A stretch of 64,000 nt of DNA from Abyssisolibacter fermentans (GCF_001559865.1 NZ_LOHE01000068.1:141208-205207), one strand, 5' to 3'; positions 9,260-18,811 are shown, numbered from the stretch's first letter. Translations and numbers: made by a program. The notes: a model not told the origin generated them from the sequence alone.

Positions 9260-10030
9260 ATGCTTGGAAGTGTTGTCGTGAAAAATGATAGAAAAAAATT
9301 TTTATGTGTTATGTTTTTTACTGCAATTTTATCAATTGCATTAGTTTTAGTAAGTATATATTTTTTGACAAATAAGAATAATAACTTTATTAAAATAATG
9401 ATAATAATATTTGTTATATTTTTGATTATTGTTAGTGTGTTTGTAATTTGGAGTATTGTATTATTAAGTCATGGTGTTTATAAAGGGAATGTAAATAAAA
9501 AAAATGCATGTTTTTTAAGAGGTGCATTAAAGAAAATTTATCCTATTTTGATTTTTGTATCAAAGATTTTAAATATAGATAGAGATACAATTCAGAGAGC
9601 ATATTGTAATATTAACAATATACTTGTTGAAAATTTAAAAATGCATTTAAATAGTGAAGATATTCTTATATTACTGCCACATTGTTTGCAAAATTCACAA
9701 TGCCAATATAAAATAACAAATGATATATACAACTGTAAAATGTGCGGGAAATGTTGTATAAAGGATATTATTGAACTAACGAATAAATATAATATTGAAA
9801 CTGTAGTTGCAACAGGTGGTACTTTAGCTAGATCATGGGTTAAAAAGAAGAAACCAAAAGCTATAATAGCTGTAGCGTGTGAAAGAGATTTAACAAGTGG
9901 TATTAATGATATCAGTAAAATTCCTGTTTATGGGGTTTTAAATATAAGAAATAATGGACCTTGTTTTAATACAAGTGTAAATATAGAAAATTTAAATAAG
10001 GCAGTGAAATTGTTCTTAACGTGTAAATAA
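9260..10030 (+). CDS. DUF116 domain membrane protein
   Basis: A 256-residue protein with two hydrophobic segments at about residues 16-37 and 43-70, then a soluble DUF116 domain. The domain carries a cysteine group (CQYK, CKMCGKCC around residues 149-171) and a VACERDL motif, suggesting metal or Fe-S binding; function is unknown. The ATG at 9260 directly abuts the fmt stop; a GTG at 9278 preceded by GGAAG is an alternative start that gives MKNDRKKF. DUF116 genes are commonly found between fmt and rsmB in Clostridia, which supports the call. Confidence 0.85.
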   Translation: MLGSVVVKNDRKKFLCVMFFTAILSIALVLVSIYFLTNKNNNFIKIMIIIFVIFLIIVSVFVIWSIVLLSHGVYKGNVNKKNACFLRGALKKIYPILIFVSKILNIDRDTIQRAYCNINNILVENLKMHLNSEDILILLPHCLQNSQCQYKITNDIYNCKMCGKCCIKDIIELTNKYNIETVVATGGTLARSWVKKKKPKAIIAVACERDLTSGINDISKIPVYGVLNIRNNGPCFNTSVNIENLNKAVKLFLTCK

Positions 10031-10120
10031 AATAGATTTAATTATTTTGGAATTAAGGTTAAACACAAGAACTTCGCCAGTTGGCTTCAAATTATAAACT
10101 GCTCTAGAGCTTGTTAGCAT

Positions 10121-10150
10121 TTGACTCTAGGGCATAAATTTTGTTATTAT
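10121..10150 (+). promoter_or_regulatory. Candidate sigma-A-type promoter for rsmB
   Basis: TTGACT (10121-10126) and TATTAT (10145-10150) with an 18-bp spacer, 36 bp upstream of the rsmB start. A 10-bp palindrome GCTCTAGAGC lies at 10101-10110. Assignment is by consensus only. Confidence 0.4.
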
Positions 10151-10185
10151 TGCTATGTATTAACAATACACTATTGGAGGATTGT

Positions 10186-11529
10186 ATGAAAAACAATGCT
10201 AGATTTATAGCAACAAAAATACTTATAAATATAGAAGAAAAAGGTGCTTTTTCAAATATTGAGATTAGCAAGAATTTAAAAAATTTAGAGAATATTTTGG
10301 ATGAAGGTTTAATTAGAGAAATAGTATACGGAGTTATACAAAATAAAGTTCTTATTGACTTTATTATATCTAAATATTCAAAAATACCAATTAACAAATT
10401 AACTGTTAAAGTAAAACAGATTTTAAGAATTGGCATTTACCAAATAGTTTTTATGGATAGAATACCAGAAAGAGCTGCATGTAATGAAAGTGTTAAAGTA
10501 GCTAAAAAAATGTGCCATCAAGGAATACCAGGATACATTAATGCGGTATTAAGAAATATAATAAGAAATAAATCAAGTTTAATACCAGACTATAAAGAGT
10601 ACAATAGAGTTGATTACTTAAATTTAAAGTATTCACATCCAAAATGGTTAATTGAACATTTCATTAAAGAATTTGGTTATGAATTTACAGCTGATTTGTG
10701 TGAAGCAAACAATAGTAAACCAAAATTAAATATTAGAGTCAATACTCTAAAAATTACCAGAGATGAATTGATAAAAAAATTAGAAGAAAAAGATATCAAT
10801 GTAAAATCCTTGCCGTATAGTAAGGATGGTTTAGTGGTTAACAATGCAAAACGTATTACTAATTTGAGTGAGTTTAAACAAGGGTTTTTTTCCATACAAG
10901 ATGAAAGTTCTATGATGGTAGCTGAAATTATGAATCCAAAACCAGAAAGCATAGTTTTGGATGTATGTAGTGCTCCTGGTGGTAAAACTTGTCATTTAGC
11001 TCAAAAAATGAACAATAAAGGAAAAATAATATCAAGAGATATATACGAACATAAATTAAGTCTTATAAACAAAGCTGCAAAGAGGTTAGAAATAGATATT
11101 ATAGAAACTCAGTTAATTGATGCGTTAACGTTGGATGAAAATATGATATTTAAAGTGGATTATTGTTTAGTAGATGCACCTTGTTCAGGTTTAGGATTAT
11201 TGAGAAGAAAGCCTGAAATAAGATGGAGACTTAGCATGGAAGATATAAACAATCTATCCCATCTTCAATATAAAATTTTGACTAATGCTAGCAAATATGT
11301 TCGTTTAAATGGTATACTTTTATATAGTACTTGTACGATAAGTAAAAAAGAAAATTTTGATGTTGTGTCTAGATTTTTAGAAGCAAATACAAATTATGAA
11401 TTATTGCCATTTGAAGAAGATATTTGTGTTAAATTAGGAATTCAAAATAATATAGGATATACACAATTATATCCTAATGTTCATGGGACTGATGGTTTTT
11501 TTATTGCGAAGTTTAGAAAAATTAAGTAG
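10186..11529 (+). CDS. rsmB: 16S rRNA (cytosine-967-C5)-methyltransferase
   Basis: A 447-residue protein with an N-terminal NusB-like RNA-binding domain (about 1-135) and a C-terminal SAM-dependent methyltransferase. It shows a DVCSAPGGKT SAM-binding motif, a VDAPCSGLGLLRRKPEIRW motif holding one catalytic cysteine, and a YSTCTIS motif holding the other. The ATG at 10186 follows TTGGAGG. It is part of the usual fmt-DUF116-rsmB-rlmN order. Confidence 0.95.
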   Translation: MKNNARFIATKILINIEEKGAFSNIEISKNLKNLENILDEGLIREIVYGVIQNKVLIDFIISKYSKIPINKLTVKVKQILRIGIYQIVFMDRIPERAACNESVKVAKKMCHQGIPGYINAVLRNIIRNKSSLIPDYKEYNRVDYLNLKYSHPKWLIEHFIKEFGYEFTADLCEANNSKPKLNIRVNTLKITRDELIKKLEEKDINVKSLPYSKDGLVVNNAKRITNLSEFKQGFFSIQDESSMMVAEIMNPKPESIVLDVCSAPGGKTCHLAQKMNNKGKIISRDIYEHKLSLINKAAKRLEIDIIETQLIDALTLDENMIFKVDYCLVDAPCSGLGLLRRKPEIRWRLSMEDINNLSHLQYKILTNASKYVRLNGILLYSTCTISKKENFDVVSRFLEANTNYELLPFEEDICVKLGIQNNIGYTQLYPNVHGTDGFFIAKFRKIK

Positions 11530-11644
11530 AAAATCTATGAACAATTAGAGTAAAATAATATTTTAAACATGTCTATGAAAATTACATTTTTTTTGATAAT
11601 ATATAGATAGCTATAAATTTTTAATTGTAGCTTGGAGGGATTTT

Positions 11645-12691
11645 TTGAATAATAAACAAGATTTAAAGTCATATACTTTGACAGAGTTGAGAAAGATTTT
11701 TGAAGAAAATGGTATTAAACCTTTTAGAGCGAATCAGGTTTTTGAGTGGATTCATAATAAAAATATAAATATTATTGAAGATATATCAGTTTTATCTAAA
11801 AAATTGAAAAGTAGAATAGATAATAAATATTATATTGAAAATATAAAAATACTTGAAAGATATGATTCAAAATTAGATGGTACAAAAAAATATTTATTTT
11901 GTCTTAATGATGGTAACATAATAGAAAGTGTTTTAATGCCTTACAGACACGGTAACACAGCTTGTATTTCTACACAAGTTGGTTGTAAAATGGGGTGTAA
12001 GTTTTGTGCATCTACTAAAGAGGGACTTATTAGGAATCTTTCAGCAGGAGAAATTGTTGACCAAATATATAAAATACAAGCTGATCAAAAAATTAAAGTT
12101 AATAATATAGTGCTTATGGGATCTGGGGAACCATTAGATAACTATGATAATGTCATAAAATTTTTAAAAATAGTACATGATGAATTAGGAATAAACCTTG
12201 GATATAGACATATAACACTATCAACATGTGGGTTGGTGCCTAAAATATATGATTTAGCAAATGAAGAATTACCTATAACATTATCAATATCTTTACATGC
12301 TACTACTGATATTCAGAGAAAGAATATAATGCCAATAGCCAACAAATACAGTTTAGATGAAATAATAAAAGCTTGTAAGTATTATATTAATAAAACAAAT
12401 AGGAGAATAACATTTGAATACACATTAATAAACGGAGTTAATGATAATAAAAAAGACGCCTTAAAAATGTATTCTCTAATTAAAGGCATGTTATGTCATG
12501 TCAATTTGATACCATTAAATAATATTAAAGAAGTTGAATATAAAAAGTCTAATAATATAAATATAAAAGGCTTTGCTGATACTTTATGTCAAAAAGGTAT
12601 AAGTACAACTGTCAGAAGAGAGATGGGTTCTGATATAAATGCAGCATGTGGACAATTAAGAAATAAATATATTAGTCAGAATCAAGGTTAG
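11645..12691 (+). CDS. rlmN: 23S rRNA (adenine-2503-C2)-methyltransferase, radical SAM
   Basis: A 348-residue radical SAM enzyme starting at TTG 11645 behind TTGGAGGG. The [4Fe-4S] motif CKMGCKFC is near residue 118, followed by MGSGEPLDN and an ISLHA motif, with the catalytic cysteine in DINAACGQL near the C-terminus. It methylates A2503 of 23S rRNA and probably A37 of some tRNAs. It comes before the prpC-prkC pair, as in many Firmicutes. Confidence 0.95.
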   Translation: MNNKQDLKSYTLTELRKIFEENGIKPFRANQVFEWIHNKNINIIEDISVLSKKLKSRIDNKYYIENIKILERYDSKLDGTKKYLFCLNDGNIIESVLMPYRHGNTACISTQVGCKMGCKFCASTKEGLIRNLSAGEIVDQIYKIQADQKIKVNNIVLMGSGEPLDNYDNVIKFLKIVHDELGINLGYRHITLSTCGLVPKIYDLANEELPITLSISLHATTDIQRKNIMPIANKYSLDEIIKACKYYINKTNRRITFEYTLINGVNDNKKDALKMYSLIKGMLCHVNLIPLNNIKEVEYKKSNNINIKGFADTLCQKGISTTVRREMGSDINAACGQLRNKYISQNQG

Positions 12692-12719
12692 ATTATTTAA
12701 TTTGGAGTGGAGGGTTTTT

Positions 12720-13454
12720 ATGATTTTTGGTGTTTGTTCTGATATAGGGAAAACAAGAACAGTAAATCAGGATTCATATTATAATTCAGATATTGTAGAA
12801 TTGCAGTTATTTGTTGTTGCAGATGGTATGGGAGGTCATAATGGTGGAGAAACAGCTAGCTATTTAGCTGTAAAAACTGTTGAAGATATGCTTGATAAAA
12901 ATAGAGAAGCATTAATTAATAAAGATATTCTAATACCTAAATTTATACATATGACACTAACTGAGGCAAATAGGATTATTTATAATGAAGGGCTGTTAAA
13001 TGAAAGTCTAAATGGAATGGGAACTACGTTAACAATGGTATATTTCACAGAAAATTCAGCAATAATTGGACATGTAGGGGATAGTAGAGCTTATATATAC
13101 AATAATAGTGAGTTAACACAATTAACTCAAGATCATTCTTTAGTAGCAGAATTAGTTAGAAATGGGAGTATATCTAAAGAAGAAGCTAAAGATCACCCAC
13201 AAAAACATATCATAACAAGAGCTTTAGGAACTGATGTTGATTTAAAGGTTGATGTATTTGAAAGAGACATTGAAAAAGGAGATATTGTATTGTTATGCTC
13301 TGATGGCTTGACAAATATGCTAAGTGATGAAGAAATTAAACATATTTTAAGTACAATAGAAGTTCCGCAAGAAGCATGTAATTGTTTGGTAGAAAAAGCA
13401 AATGAACTTGGTGGTGAAGATAATATTACTGTTACTATTATAAAGATTGATTAG
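12720..13454 (+). CDS. prpC: PP2C-type Ser/Thr protein phosphatase (Stp/PrpC)
   Basis: A 244-residue PPM phosphatase with all metal-binding motifs: NQDSYY, VADGMGGHNGGE, the GMGTTLT segment, GHVGDSRAY, the LCSDGLTNML segment and GGEDNIT near the end. It reverses phosphorylation by the kinase encoded 15 bp downstream. The ATG at 12720 follows GGAGGG; a TTG at 12702 is in frame but poorly placed. Confidence 0.95.
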   Translation: MIFGVCSDIGKTRTVNQDSYYNSDIVELQLFVVADGMGGHNGGETASYLAVKTVEDMLDKNREALINKDILIPKFIHMTLTEANRIIYNEGLLNESLNGMGTTLTMVYFTENSAIIGHVGDSRAYIYNNSELTQLTQDHSLVAELVRNGSISKEEAKDHPQKHIITRALGTDVDLKVDVFERDIEKGDIVLLCSDGLTNMLSDEEIKHILSTIEVPQEACNCLVEKANELGGEDNITVTIIKID

Positions 13455-13469
13455 AAAAGAGGTTATTAT

Positions 13470-15485
13470 ATGATTGGAAAAACTCTAGGTAATAGATATG
13501 AAATAATAGAGAGAATCGGTGGAGGCGGAATGGCAATAGTATATAAAGCCAAATGTCGTCTTCTTCATAGATATGTTGCAGTTAAGGTATTACGTGAAGA
13601 ATTTACTAACAATGAAGATTTTATTAATAGATTTAATAGAGAATCTCAAGCAGCTGCTAGTTTATCTCATTCAAACATTGTTGGTATTTATGATGTTGGG
13701 GCAGAAGATAATATTCATTATATTGTAATGGAATATGTGAAAGGGAAAACTCTAAAGCAATTGATAAAGGAAAAAAACAAACTAAAGCCAAAAGAAGTTA
13801 TAGATATTAGCTTGCAAATAGCTGAAGCACTAAATAATGCACATAAAAATAAAATTGTTCATAGAGATATTAAACCTCACAATATAATGATAGACGATGA
13901 TGGGAAAATAAAAGTAACAGATTTTGGGATTGCTAGAGCAGCAACTACATCAACTGTAACTGTAACTAGTAATGTAATAGGTTCAGTACATTATTTTTCT
14001 CCAGAACAAGCTCGCGGAGGATATACTGATGCAAAGTCTGATTTATATTCATTAGGTATTGTCATGTATGAAATGTTGACAGGTAAAGTACCATTTCAAG
14101 GAGATAGTCCAATATCAGTAGCATTAAAGCATATACAAGAAGATATTACTCCTTTATGCGAAATTGATGATTCTATTCCCAAGACTTTGGAGAAAATAGT
14201 AACTAAAGCAGTCCAAAAAGATCAAGCTTTAAGATATGATAATGCAGAAGAAATAATAGATGATTTGCAAAAAGCTAAGAATAATTTAAAGGAAGATACT
14301 ATAGAATTTAAATGTTACGATGATTCACCAACAATGGTTATACCTAAAGAAGAGGTTATGATGAAAAAAGATAATGAAACTAAAGAAATTGTTGTACCAA
14401 CAAGTAGAAGGAGAAATCCTAAAGCTAAAAAAATCAACAAAAAGCAAAAAGAAAATAATAAAAGCTCTAAAGTGCTTGTAACTATTGTTGCAATAATACT
14501 AGCATTTGTTGTTACTTGTGGATTAGCTATTGGGTATTTATATGTTAAAGATTATCTAGTAAAAGAAGAAATACCAATACCATATGTAATAGGACTTGAT
14601 GTTGACTCGGCAAGAAAGCAAGTTAATGCATTAGGTTTAGAGTTAGTTGTTAAAAATGAAGTGTTTAATGATGATTATAGCAAGGGACAGATAGTATATC
14701 AAACAGAAAAAGCAGGAAATACTTTGAAATCGGGATTCCCTTTAGAGGTTACTGTAAGTAAAGGGTCTGAATTAATAGAAGTACCAGATTTATTAAACAA
14801 ACTTTCTAATGAGGCTGAAGCTGTATTAAATAATAAAGGATTAGAAGAAGGTGTTATAACGCATGATTTTAGCGATTTACCTACAGGTATAGTTATTAGT
14901 CAAAGTCCAAAAGCCTTTCAGATGGTAAAAAAAGGTACAAGAGTTAATTATACAATAAGTAATGGTCCCAAAGTTAATTATTTGATAATGTCAAATTATA
15001 TAGGAAAAGATATAAATGCAGCTAAAAAAGACCTAATTTCAAATGGATTTGCTTTAGGCGAGGTTAAATATGAAAAGAATAATGATGTTTCTAAAAATAT
15101 AGTAATCCACCAAAGTCACCCAGCAGGACAAGAAGTAGAAGAAAATGTAGTTGTTGATTTTATAGTTAGTAATGGTAGCGAGCCAACTGAAGATAGTGGT
15201 ACTGAAACCGGTACAAACAATGATACAATAACTGATACTGATAAAGATAGTAATACAAGTACAGATACTAAAAAAGAAACATTGAATATACAGCTTCCAG
15301 AGGATAGAGATACAGTTGATGTGAAGATATACAAAATTCAAAATGAGCAAAAAGAAGTAATATACGAAAAAACTGTTAATACTAGTCAAGGCGGAATAAA
15401 AATAGAAGTAACAGGAGAAGGATTTACAAAGTTTGAGATTTATTTTGATGGAGTATATATTGATGACGTTGAATATACTTTTTAG
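13470..15485 (+). CDS. prkC: Transmembrane Ser/Thr protein kinase with PASTA repeats (PrkC/Stk1)
   Basis: A 671-residue Hanks-type kinase. Its glycine loop is at about 17-20, the ATP lysine is K39, the catalytic HRDIKPHN is at 131-138 and DFG is at 151-153. A basic linker leads to one membrane helix at about 335-358, so the C-terminus is outside the cell. Three PASTA domains follow (about 368-435, 436-503, 504-571), which in this family bind muropeptides or lipid II. After them comes a Thr/Asp/Ser-rich linker and a roughly 75-residue beta-rich tail that is not PASTA. It is paired with prpC and controls growth, cell wall and germination functions in relatives. Confidence 0.95.
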   Translation: MIGKTLGNRYEIIERIGGGGMAIVYKAKCRLLHRYVAVKVLREEFTNNEDFINRFNRESQAAASLSHSNIVGIYDVGAEDNIHYIVMEYVKGKTLKQLIKEKNKLKPKEVIDISLQIAEALNNAHKNKIVHRDIKPHNIMIDDDGKIKVTDFGIARAATTSTVTVTSNVIGSVHYFSPEQARGGYTDAKSDLYSLGIVMYEMLTGKVPFQGDSPISVALKHIQEDITPLCEIDDSIPKTLEKIVTKAVQKDQALRYDNAEEIIDDLQKAKNNLKEDTIEFKCYDDSPTMVIPKEEVMMKKDNETKEIVVPTSRRRNPKAKKINKKQKENNKSSKVLVTIVAIILAFVVTCGLAIGYLYVKDYLVKEEIPIPYVIGLDVDSARKQVNALGLELVVKNEVFNDDYSKGQIVYQTEKAGNTLKSGFPLEVTVSKGSELIEVPDLLNKLSNEAEAVLNNKGLEEGVITHDFSDLPTGIVISQSPKAFQMVKKGTRVNYTISNGPKVNYLIMSNYIGKDINAAKKDLISNGFALGEVKYEKNNDVSKNIVIHQSHPAGQEVEENVVVDFIVSNGSEPTEDSGTETGTNNDTITDTDKDSNTSTDTKKETLNIQLPEDRDTVDVKIYKIQNEQKEVIYEKTVNTSQGGIKIEVTGEGFTKFEIYFDGVYIDDVEYTF

Positions 15486-15496
15486 GAGGATTATAA

Positions 15497-16372
15497 ATGC
15501 TTGATGGCATAATCATGAAAGGAATTGGAGGCTTTTATTACGTAAAAACTGATGAAGGTATATACGAATGTAGAGCTAGAGGTTTGTTTAGAAAACAGAA
15601 AATCAAACCATTAATAGGAGATAAAGTTTGTATTGAAGTAACACAAGGTGACAAGACTGGCTATATAAAAGAAATAAAAAAACGCATGAATGAGCTAATT
15701 AGGCCAACAGTTGCAAATGTATCTCAAGCAGTTATTGTATTTGCAATTAAAAATCCTGATCCAAATTTATGGTTATTAGATAGATTTTTATTAGTTGCAG
15801 AAGAGAAAGGTTTAAATGTTTTGATTTGCATTAATAAAATAGATTTATCAAATGAAAAAGAGATTTCAGATATTATTAATATATATGAAAAAGCTGGCTA
15901 TAAGGTTATAGTTACAAGTTGTAAACAACACAAGGGAATTGAAGAGTTAAAAGTATGTTTAAAAGATAATATAACTGTTTTTGCAGGTCCTTCGGGTGTT
16001 GGAAAATCAAGTATTCTAAATAGTATACAGCCAAAATTTGAACTAAAAACAGGTGATATCAGTCAAAAAACTAATAGAGGTAAGCATACAACAAGAAGTG
16101 CAGAGCTTATGGAGCTTTCTTGTGGGGGATTAGTTGTCGATACACCAGGCTTTAGTTCCTTAGATATAAGCAACATAGATGAAAATGGGTTGAAAGAGTT
16201 TTATAGAGAGATAAAAAAATTTGGCTGCAATTGTAGGTTTAATAGTTGTATGCATAAAAATGAGCCAGATTGTGGAGTTAAAGAGGCGTTAGAAGAGGGT
16301 AAAATTAGCAAAGAAAGATATGAGAGCTATTTAAACCTCATGGATGAAATAAGTAAAAGAAGGAGATATTAA
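15497..16372 (+). CDS. rsgA: Ribosome small-subunit-dependent GTPase RsgA
   Basis: A 291-residue circularly permuted GTPase: N-terminal OB fold, then G4 (NKID), G1 (GPSGVGKSS) and G3 (DTPGF) in that order, and a C-terminal zinc finger with Cys-x-Cys-x5-Cys-x-His and a later Cys. It assists late 30S maturation. The prkC-rsgA-rpe-thiN order is standard; only 11 bp separate it from prkC and 1 bp from rpe. Confidence 0.96.
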   Translation: MLDGIIMKGIGGFYYVKTDEGIYECRARGLFRKQKIKPLIGDKVCIEVTQGDKTGYIKEIKKRMNELIRPTVANVSQAVIVFAIKNPDPNLWLLDRFLLVAEEKGLNVLICINKIDLSNEKEISDIINIYEKAGYKVIVTSCKQHKGIEELKVCLKDNITVFAGPSGVGKSSILNSIQPKFELKTGDISQKTNRGKHTTRSAELMELSCGGLVVDTPGFSSLDISNIDENGLKEFYREIKKFGCNCRFNSCMHKNEPDCGVKEALEEGKISKERYESYLNLMDEISKRRRY

Positions 16373-16373
16373 T

Positions 16374-17030
16374 ATGATTAAGATTTCACCATCAATTTTG
16401 TCAGCGGATTTTAGTAATATTAGAGAAGACATAAAAAAGGTTGAAGATGCAGGAGTTGATTTATTACACATAGATGTAATGGATGGAGCGTTTGTACCAA
16501 ATATAACATTTGGACAGGTCGTAATTAAAGATTTTAGGAAGATATCAAAAATTCCATTTGATGTACATCTAATGATAGAAAAACCAGAAAGGTTTATTGA
16601 AGATTTTGTTAAAGCTGGTGCAGATATTATTACAGTACATTATGAATCAACAGTGCATGTACATAGAGCAATACAATTAATTAAGAGTTTTGGTATTAAA
16701 GCAGGAATAGCTTTAAATCCAGCTACACCTATAGAATGTGTCAAGCATTTATTAAATGATGTAGATATGGTATTAATAATGACAGTAAATCCAGGCTTTG
16801 GAGGTCAAAAATTTATAGAAGCTACGAAAGACAAAATCAAACAATTAAGAACATTAATAGATGAAAGGGACTTAGATATTGACATAGAAGTTGACGGTGG
16901 TATCAAAGAAGATAATATAGCTGAAGTGTTTAAATGTGGAGCAAATGTATTCGTAGCTGGCTCAGCTGTTTTTAATTCTAAAGATATCAATTTAACTATA
17001 AAGAATTTTAGAAGATTAACTGAGTTTTAA
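16374..17030 (+). CDS. rpe: Ribulose-phosphate 3-epimerase
   Basis: A 218-residue TIM-barrel enzyme of the pentose phosphate pathway. It has ISPSILSADFSNI at the start, HIDVMDGAFVPN, the DVHLMIE segment, the VNPGFGGQ phosphate-binding loop, and EVDGGI near the end. Normal length, AGGAG site, nearly overlapping rsgA. Confidence 0.97.
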   Translation: MIKISPSILSADFSNIREDIKKVEDAGVDLLHIDVMDGAFVPNITFGQVVIKDFRKISKIPFDVHLMIEKPERFIEDFVKAGADIITVHYESTVHVHRAIQLIKSFGIKAGIALNPATPIECVKHLLNDVDMVLIMTVNPGFGGQKFIEATKDKIKQLRTLIDERDLDIDIEVDGGIKEDNIAEVFKCGANVFVAGSAVFNSKDINLTIKNFRRLTEF

Positions 17031-17063
17031 TAGATTATCTAAGTTTTAAAAGAGGGATAAAAA

Positions 17064-17699
17064 TTGAAAATTGTTGTATTAGGCAGTGGTACTTTACTAA
17101 AAGAGAGCATAATTTTACAAATTGCTAAGGATGCAAAATATATAATTTGTGCTGATGGAGGAGTTAAACATTTATTTGAATATGGATTAATTCCAGATAT
17201 TGTTGTTGGAGATTTAGATTCAATAAGTTTAAAAAATTTAGAAATAATAAAAGAAAAGGGTATAAAAATAATAGAATTTCCTACAAATAAAGATTACACT
17301 GATTTAGAACTAGCGTTAGAACAAGCTGCTTTGTTAGGAGCAAAAGAAGTTGTAATAGGTGGTGTAATAGGAACACGTTTGGATCATACTATGGGGAATA
17401 TACTCATATTAAATAAAATGAATAAGAAAAATATAAAAGCTACAATAGTTGATAATAATAATGAAATATCATTATTAGATGAGTCAGAAGCTGTTTTTGA
17501 TAATACACATAAGTATATTTCTATAATACCTGTTTCAAATGAGGGTGCTGTGGTTAGCACTGAAGGCTTCAAATATGAAGTAAGCAATAGAAAGTTTGAA
17601 TACTCATCACTTCTAGGAGTGAGTAATGAAATATTGGGAAAAAGGGGTAAAATAAAGATACATAAGGGAACATGTTTAATAATAAAAGCGGATGACTAA
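17064..17699 (+). CDS. thiN: Thiamine diphosphokinase
   Basis: A 211-residue enzyme that pyrophosphorylates thiamine to TPP. The N-terminal half has a CADGGVKH motif and the VGDLDSI segment; later come the Lys-Asp-Tyr-Thr-Asp-Leu-Glu motif and GGVIGTRLDH. TTG start after AGAGGGA. It closes the priA-to-thiN gene block and is followed by a terminator. Confidence 0.94.
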   Translation: MKIVVLGSGTLLKESIILQIAKDAKYIICADGGVKHLFEYGLIPDIVVGDLDSISLKNLEIIKEKGIKIIEFPTNKDYTDLELALEQAALLGAKEVVIGGVIGTRLDHTMGNILILNKMNKKNIKATIVDNNNEISLLDESEAVFDNTHKYISIIPVSNEGAVVSTEGFKYEVSNRKFEYSSLLGVSNEILGKRGKIKIHKGTCLIIKADD

Positions 17700-17703
17700 A
17701 GTA

Positions 17704-17745
17704 AAAGATTTGCTCAGAATTAGTTTTGAGCAGGTCTTTTTTTTA
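17704..17745 (+). terminator. Rho-independent terminator after thiN
   Basis: TTGCTCA (17710-17716) pairs with TGAGCA (17727-17732), extended by AAGA/TCTT, and is followed by a run of eight T. It ends the long upstream operon. Confidence 0.75.
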
Positions 17746-18045
17746 GGAGAAACTTAATTAGTTTTATCGGTCATATAAAGGGAAAAGTAAATGGAGTATT
17801 AGAAAGAAAATGTTCAATAAATAGTGTTAAATATAATAATAAAATATTGCTAAAAATATATTTTAGAAAACTTAGATACTAATTATTGTACTTTGCAGTA
17901 TAAAAAACAAAAAAATATGTAACAAAAACTATTTGTTGTAATATTATGTTATAAGTAGTATTTTAAGTTAATCGTAGATTATAAGACCTCGGAAGAGATA
18001 ATGAATCAAATACAAACTTAAAAATATGAATTAGGGGGGAGGGAT

Positions 18046-18261
18046 ATGAGCAAACTTTTACCAAAAATTAATTTTAGAAATTTAAAGAAATACAAAATAG
18101 GTAAATTCAGATTTAGCAAGAATTTCAAACAAGTTGCAGGTATTATATTAGGGGTAGTAGGTGCAATAGTTGTTATACAAGTAGTACCTTTATCAATATG
18201 GTTTTTTTTATTAGGAATACTTCTATTGGCATTAGCATGGGCATTATTTAATATGTTATAG
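18046..18261 (+). CDS. Small single-pass membrane protein, unknown function
   Basis: A 71-residue protein behind an excellent AGGGGGGAGG site. Residues 1-27 are strongly basic (Lys/Arg/Asn/Phe-rich), and residues 30-70 are almost wholly hydrophobic, forming one or two membrane helices. I do not recognise a family. It lies between thiN and rpmB, where Bacillus and many Clostridia carry the tiny sporulation gene spoVM; its basic, amphipathic start followed by a hydrophobic stretch is loosely reminiscent, but the sequence is not SpoVM. The next small gene follows after 11 bp. Confidence 0.6.
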   Translation: MSKLLPKINFRNLKKYKIGKFRFSKNFKQVAGIILGVVGAIVVIQVVPLSIWFFLLGILLLALAWALFNML

Positions 18262-18272
18262 AGGTGATAAAT

Positions 18273-18416
18273 GTGTTGATAAAAAATAAATTGTTTATAG
18301 CTTCTTTACTAATAATCTTTATGATTGTAGCAATAATATATTTGCCAAGTTGGGTGTTATTAAGTGTAATTGGAATTAGTCTTATGAAAATAGGTCTACA
18401 TATTTACTGTAACTAA
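18273..18416 (+). CDS. Small hydrophobic membrane protein, unknown function
   Basis: A 47-residue frame starting with GTG at 18273, behind GAGGTGAT that overlaps the previous stop. Two hydrophobic stretches (about residues 7-23 and 27-39) are split by a Pro-Ser-Trp turn. Tight coupling to the 71-residue membrane protein upstream suggests translation as a pair. It ends just before the terminator shared with rpmB. No family recognised; support is the ribosome site, spacing and composition. Confidence 0.5.
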   Translation: MLIKNKLFIASLLIIFMIVAIIYLPSWVLLSVIGISLMKIGLHIYCN

Positions 18417-18441
18417 TAATAAAAAATTTTAGGTAAACTAA

Positions 18442-18463
18442 TAGGCTTCCTTTTGGAAGCCTA
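18442..18463. terminator. Bidirectional hairpin between small membrane genes and rpmB
   Basis: Perfect 9-bp stem TAGGCTTCC / GGAAGCCTA with a TTTT loop, located between two convergent genes and 3 bp from the rpmB stop. It can serve both strands, though the flanking T runs are short. Confidence 0.65.
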
Positions 18464-18466
18464 CTA

Positions 18467-18658
18467 TTATAAAGCTCTTTTTACTTTTTCAGATCTTAAA
18501 CATCTAGTACAAACGTTCATTCTTTTTACAGTTCCATCTATGCAAACTTTAACCTTTTGGATATTAGGTTTCCAAGTTCTTCTTATATGTCGCTTAGAGA
18601 AAGTAACTATATTACCAGATACTTTACCTTTACCACAAATTTCACAATATTTAGACAA
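18467..18658 (-). CDS. rpmB: 50S ribosomal protein L28
   Basis: A 63-residue protein reading SKYCEICGKGKVSGN at the start, the classical L28 beginning, with two Cys-x-x-Cys pairs (residues 5-8 and about 51-54) that form a zinc-binding ribbon version. I set the start at the TTG at 18658, because AAGGAGG sits 8 nt upstream; the longer GTG start overlaps that site. Its reverse orientation between thiN and asp23 is usual for Firmicutes. Confidence 0.94.
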   Translation of the reverse strand: MSKYCEICGKGKVSGNIVTFSKRHIRRTWKPNIQKVKVCIDGTVKRMNVCTRCLRSEKVKRAL

Positions 18659-18811
18659 AGCAAACACCTCCTTAAACTGTTACTCCTTAACGAAAACCTG
18701 CGAACATTACTATTCTAACATACATATACATAATATTGCAATAAAAACTTAAAAATAGTATTATATTAGAGAAATGAAAATGTAAAAATCGCAAAATAAA
18801 TAGTATTAATA

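Noticed and set aside
15054..15389. Two long reverse-strand frames opposite prkC
   Set aside because: They are complements of the low-complexity Thr/Asp-rich linker and PASTA region and have no ribosome sites.
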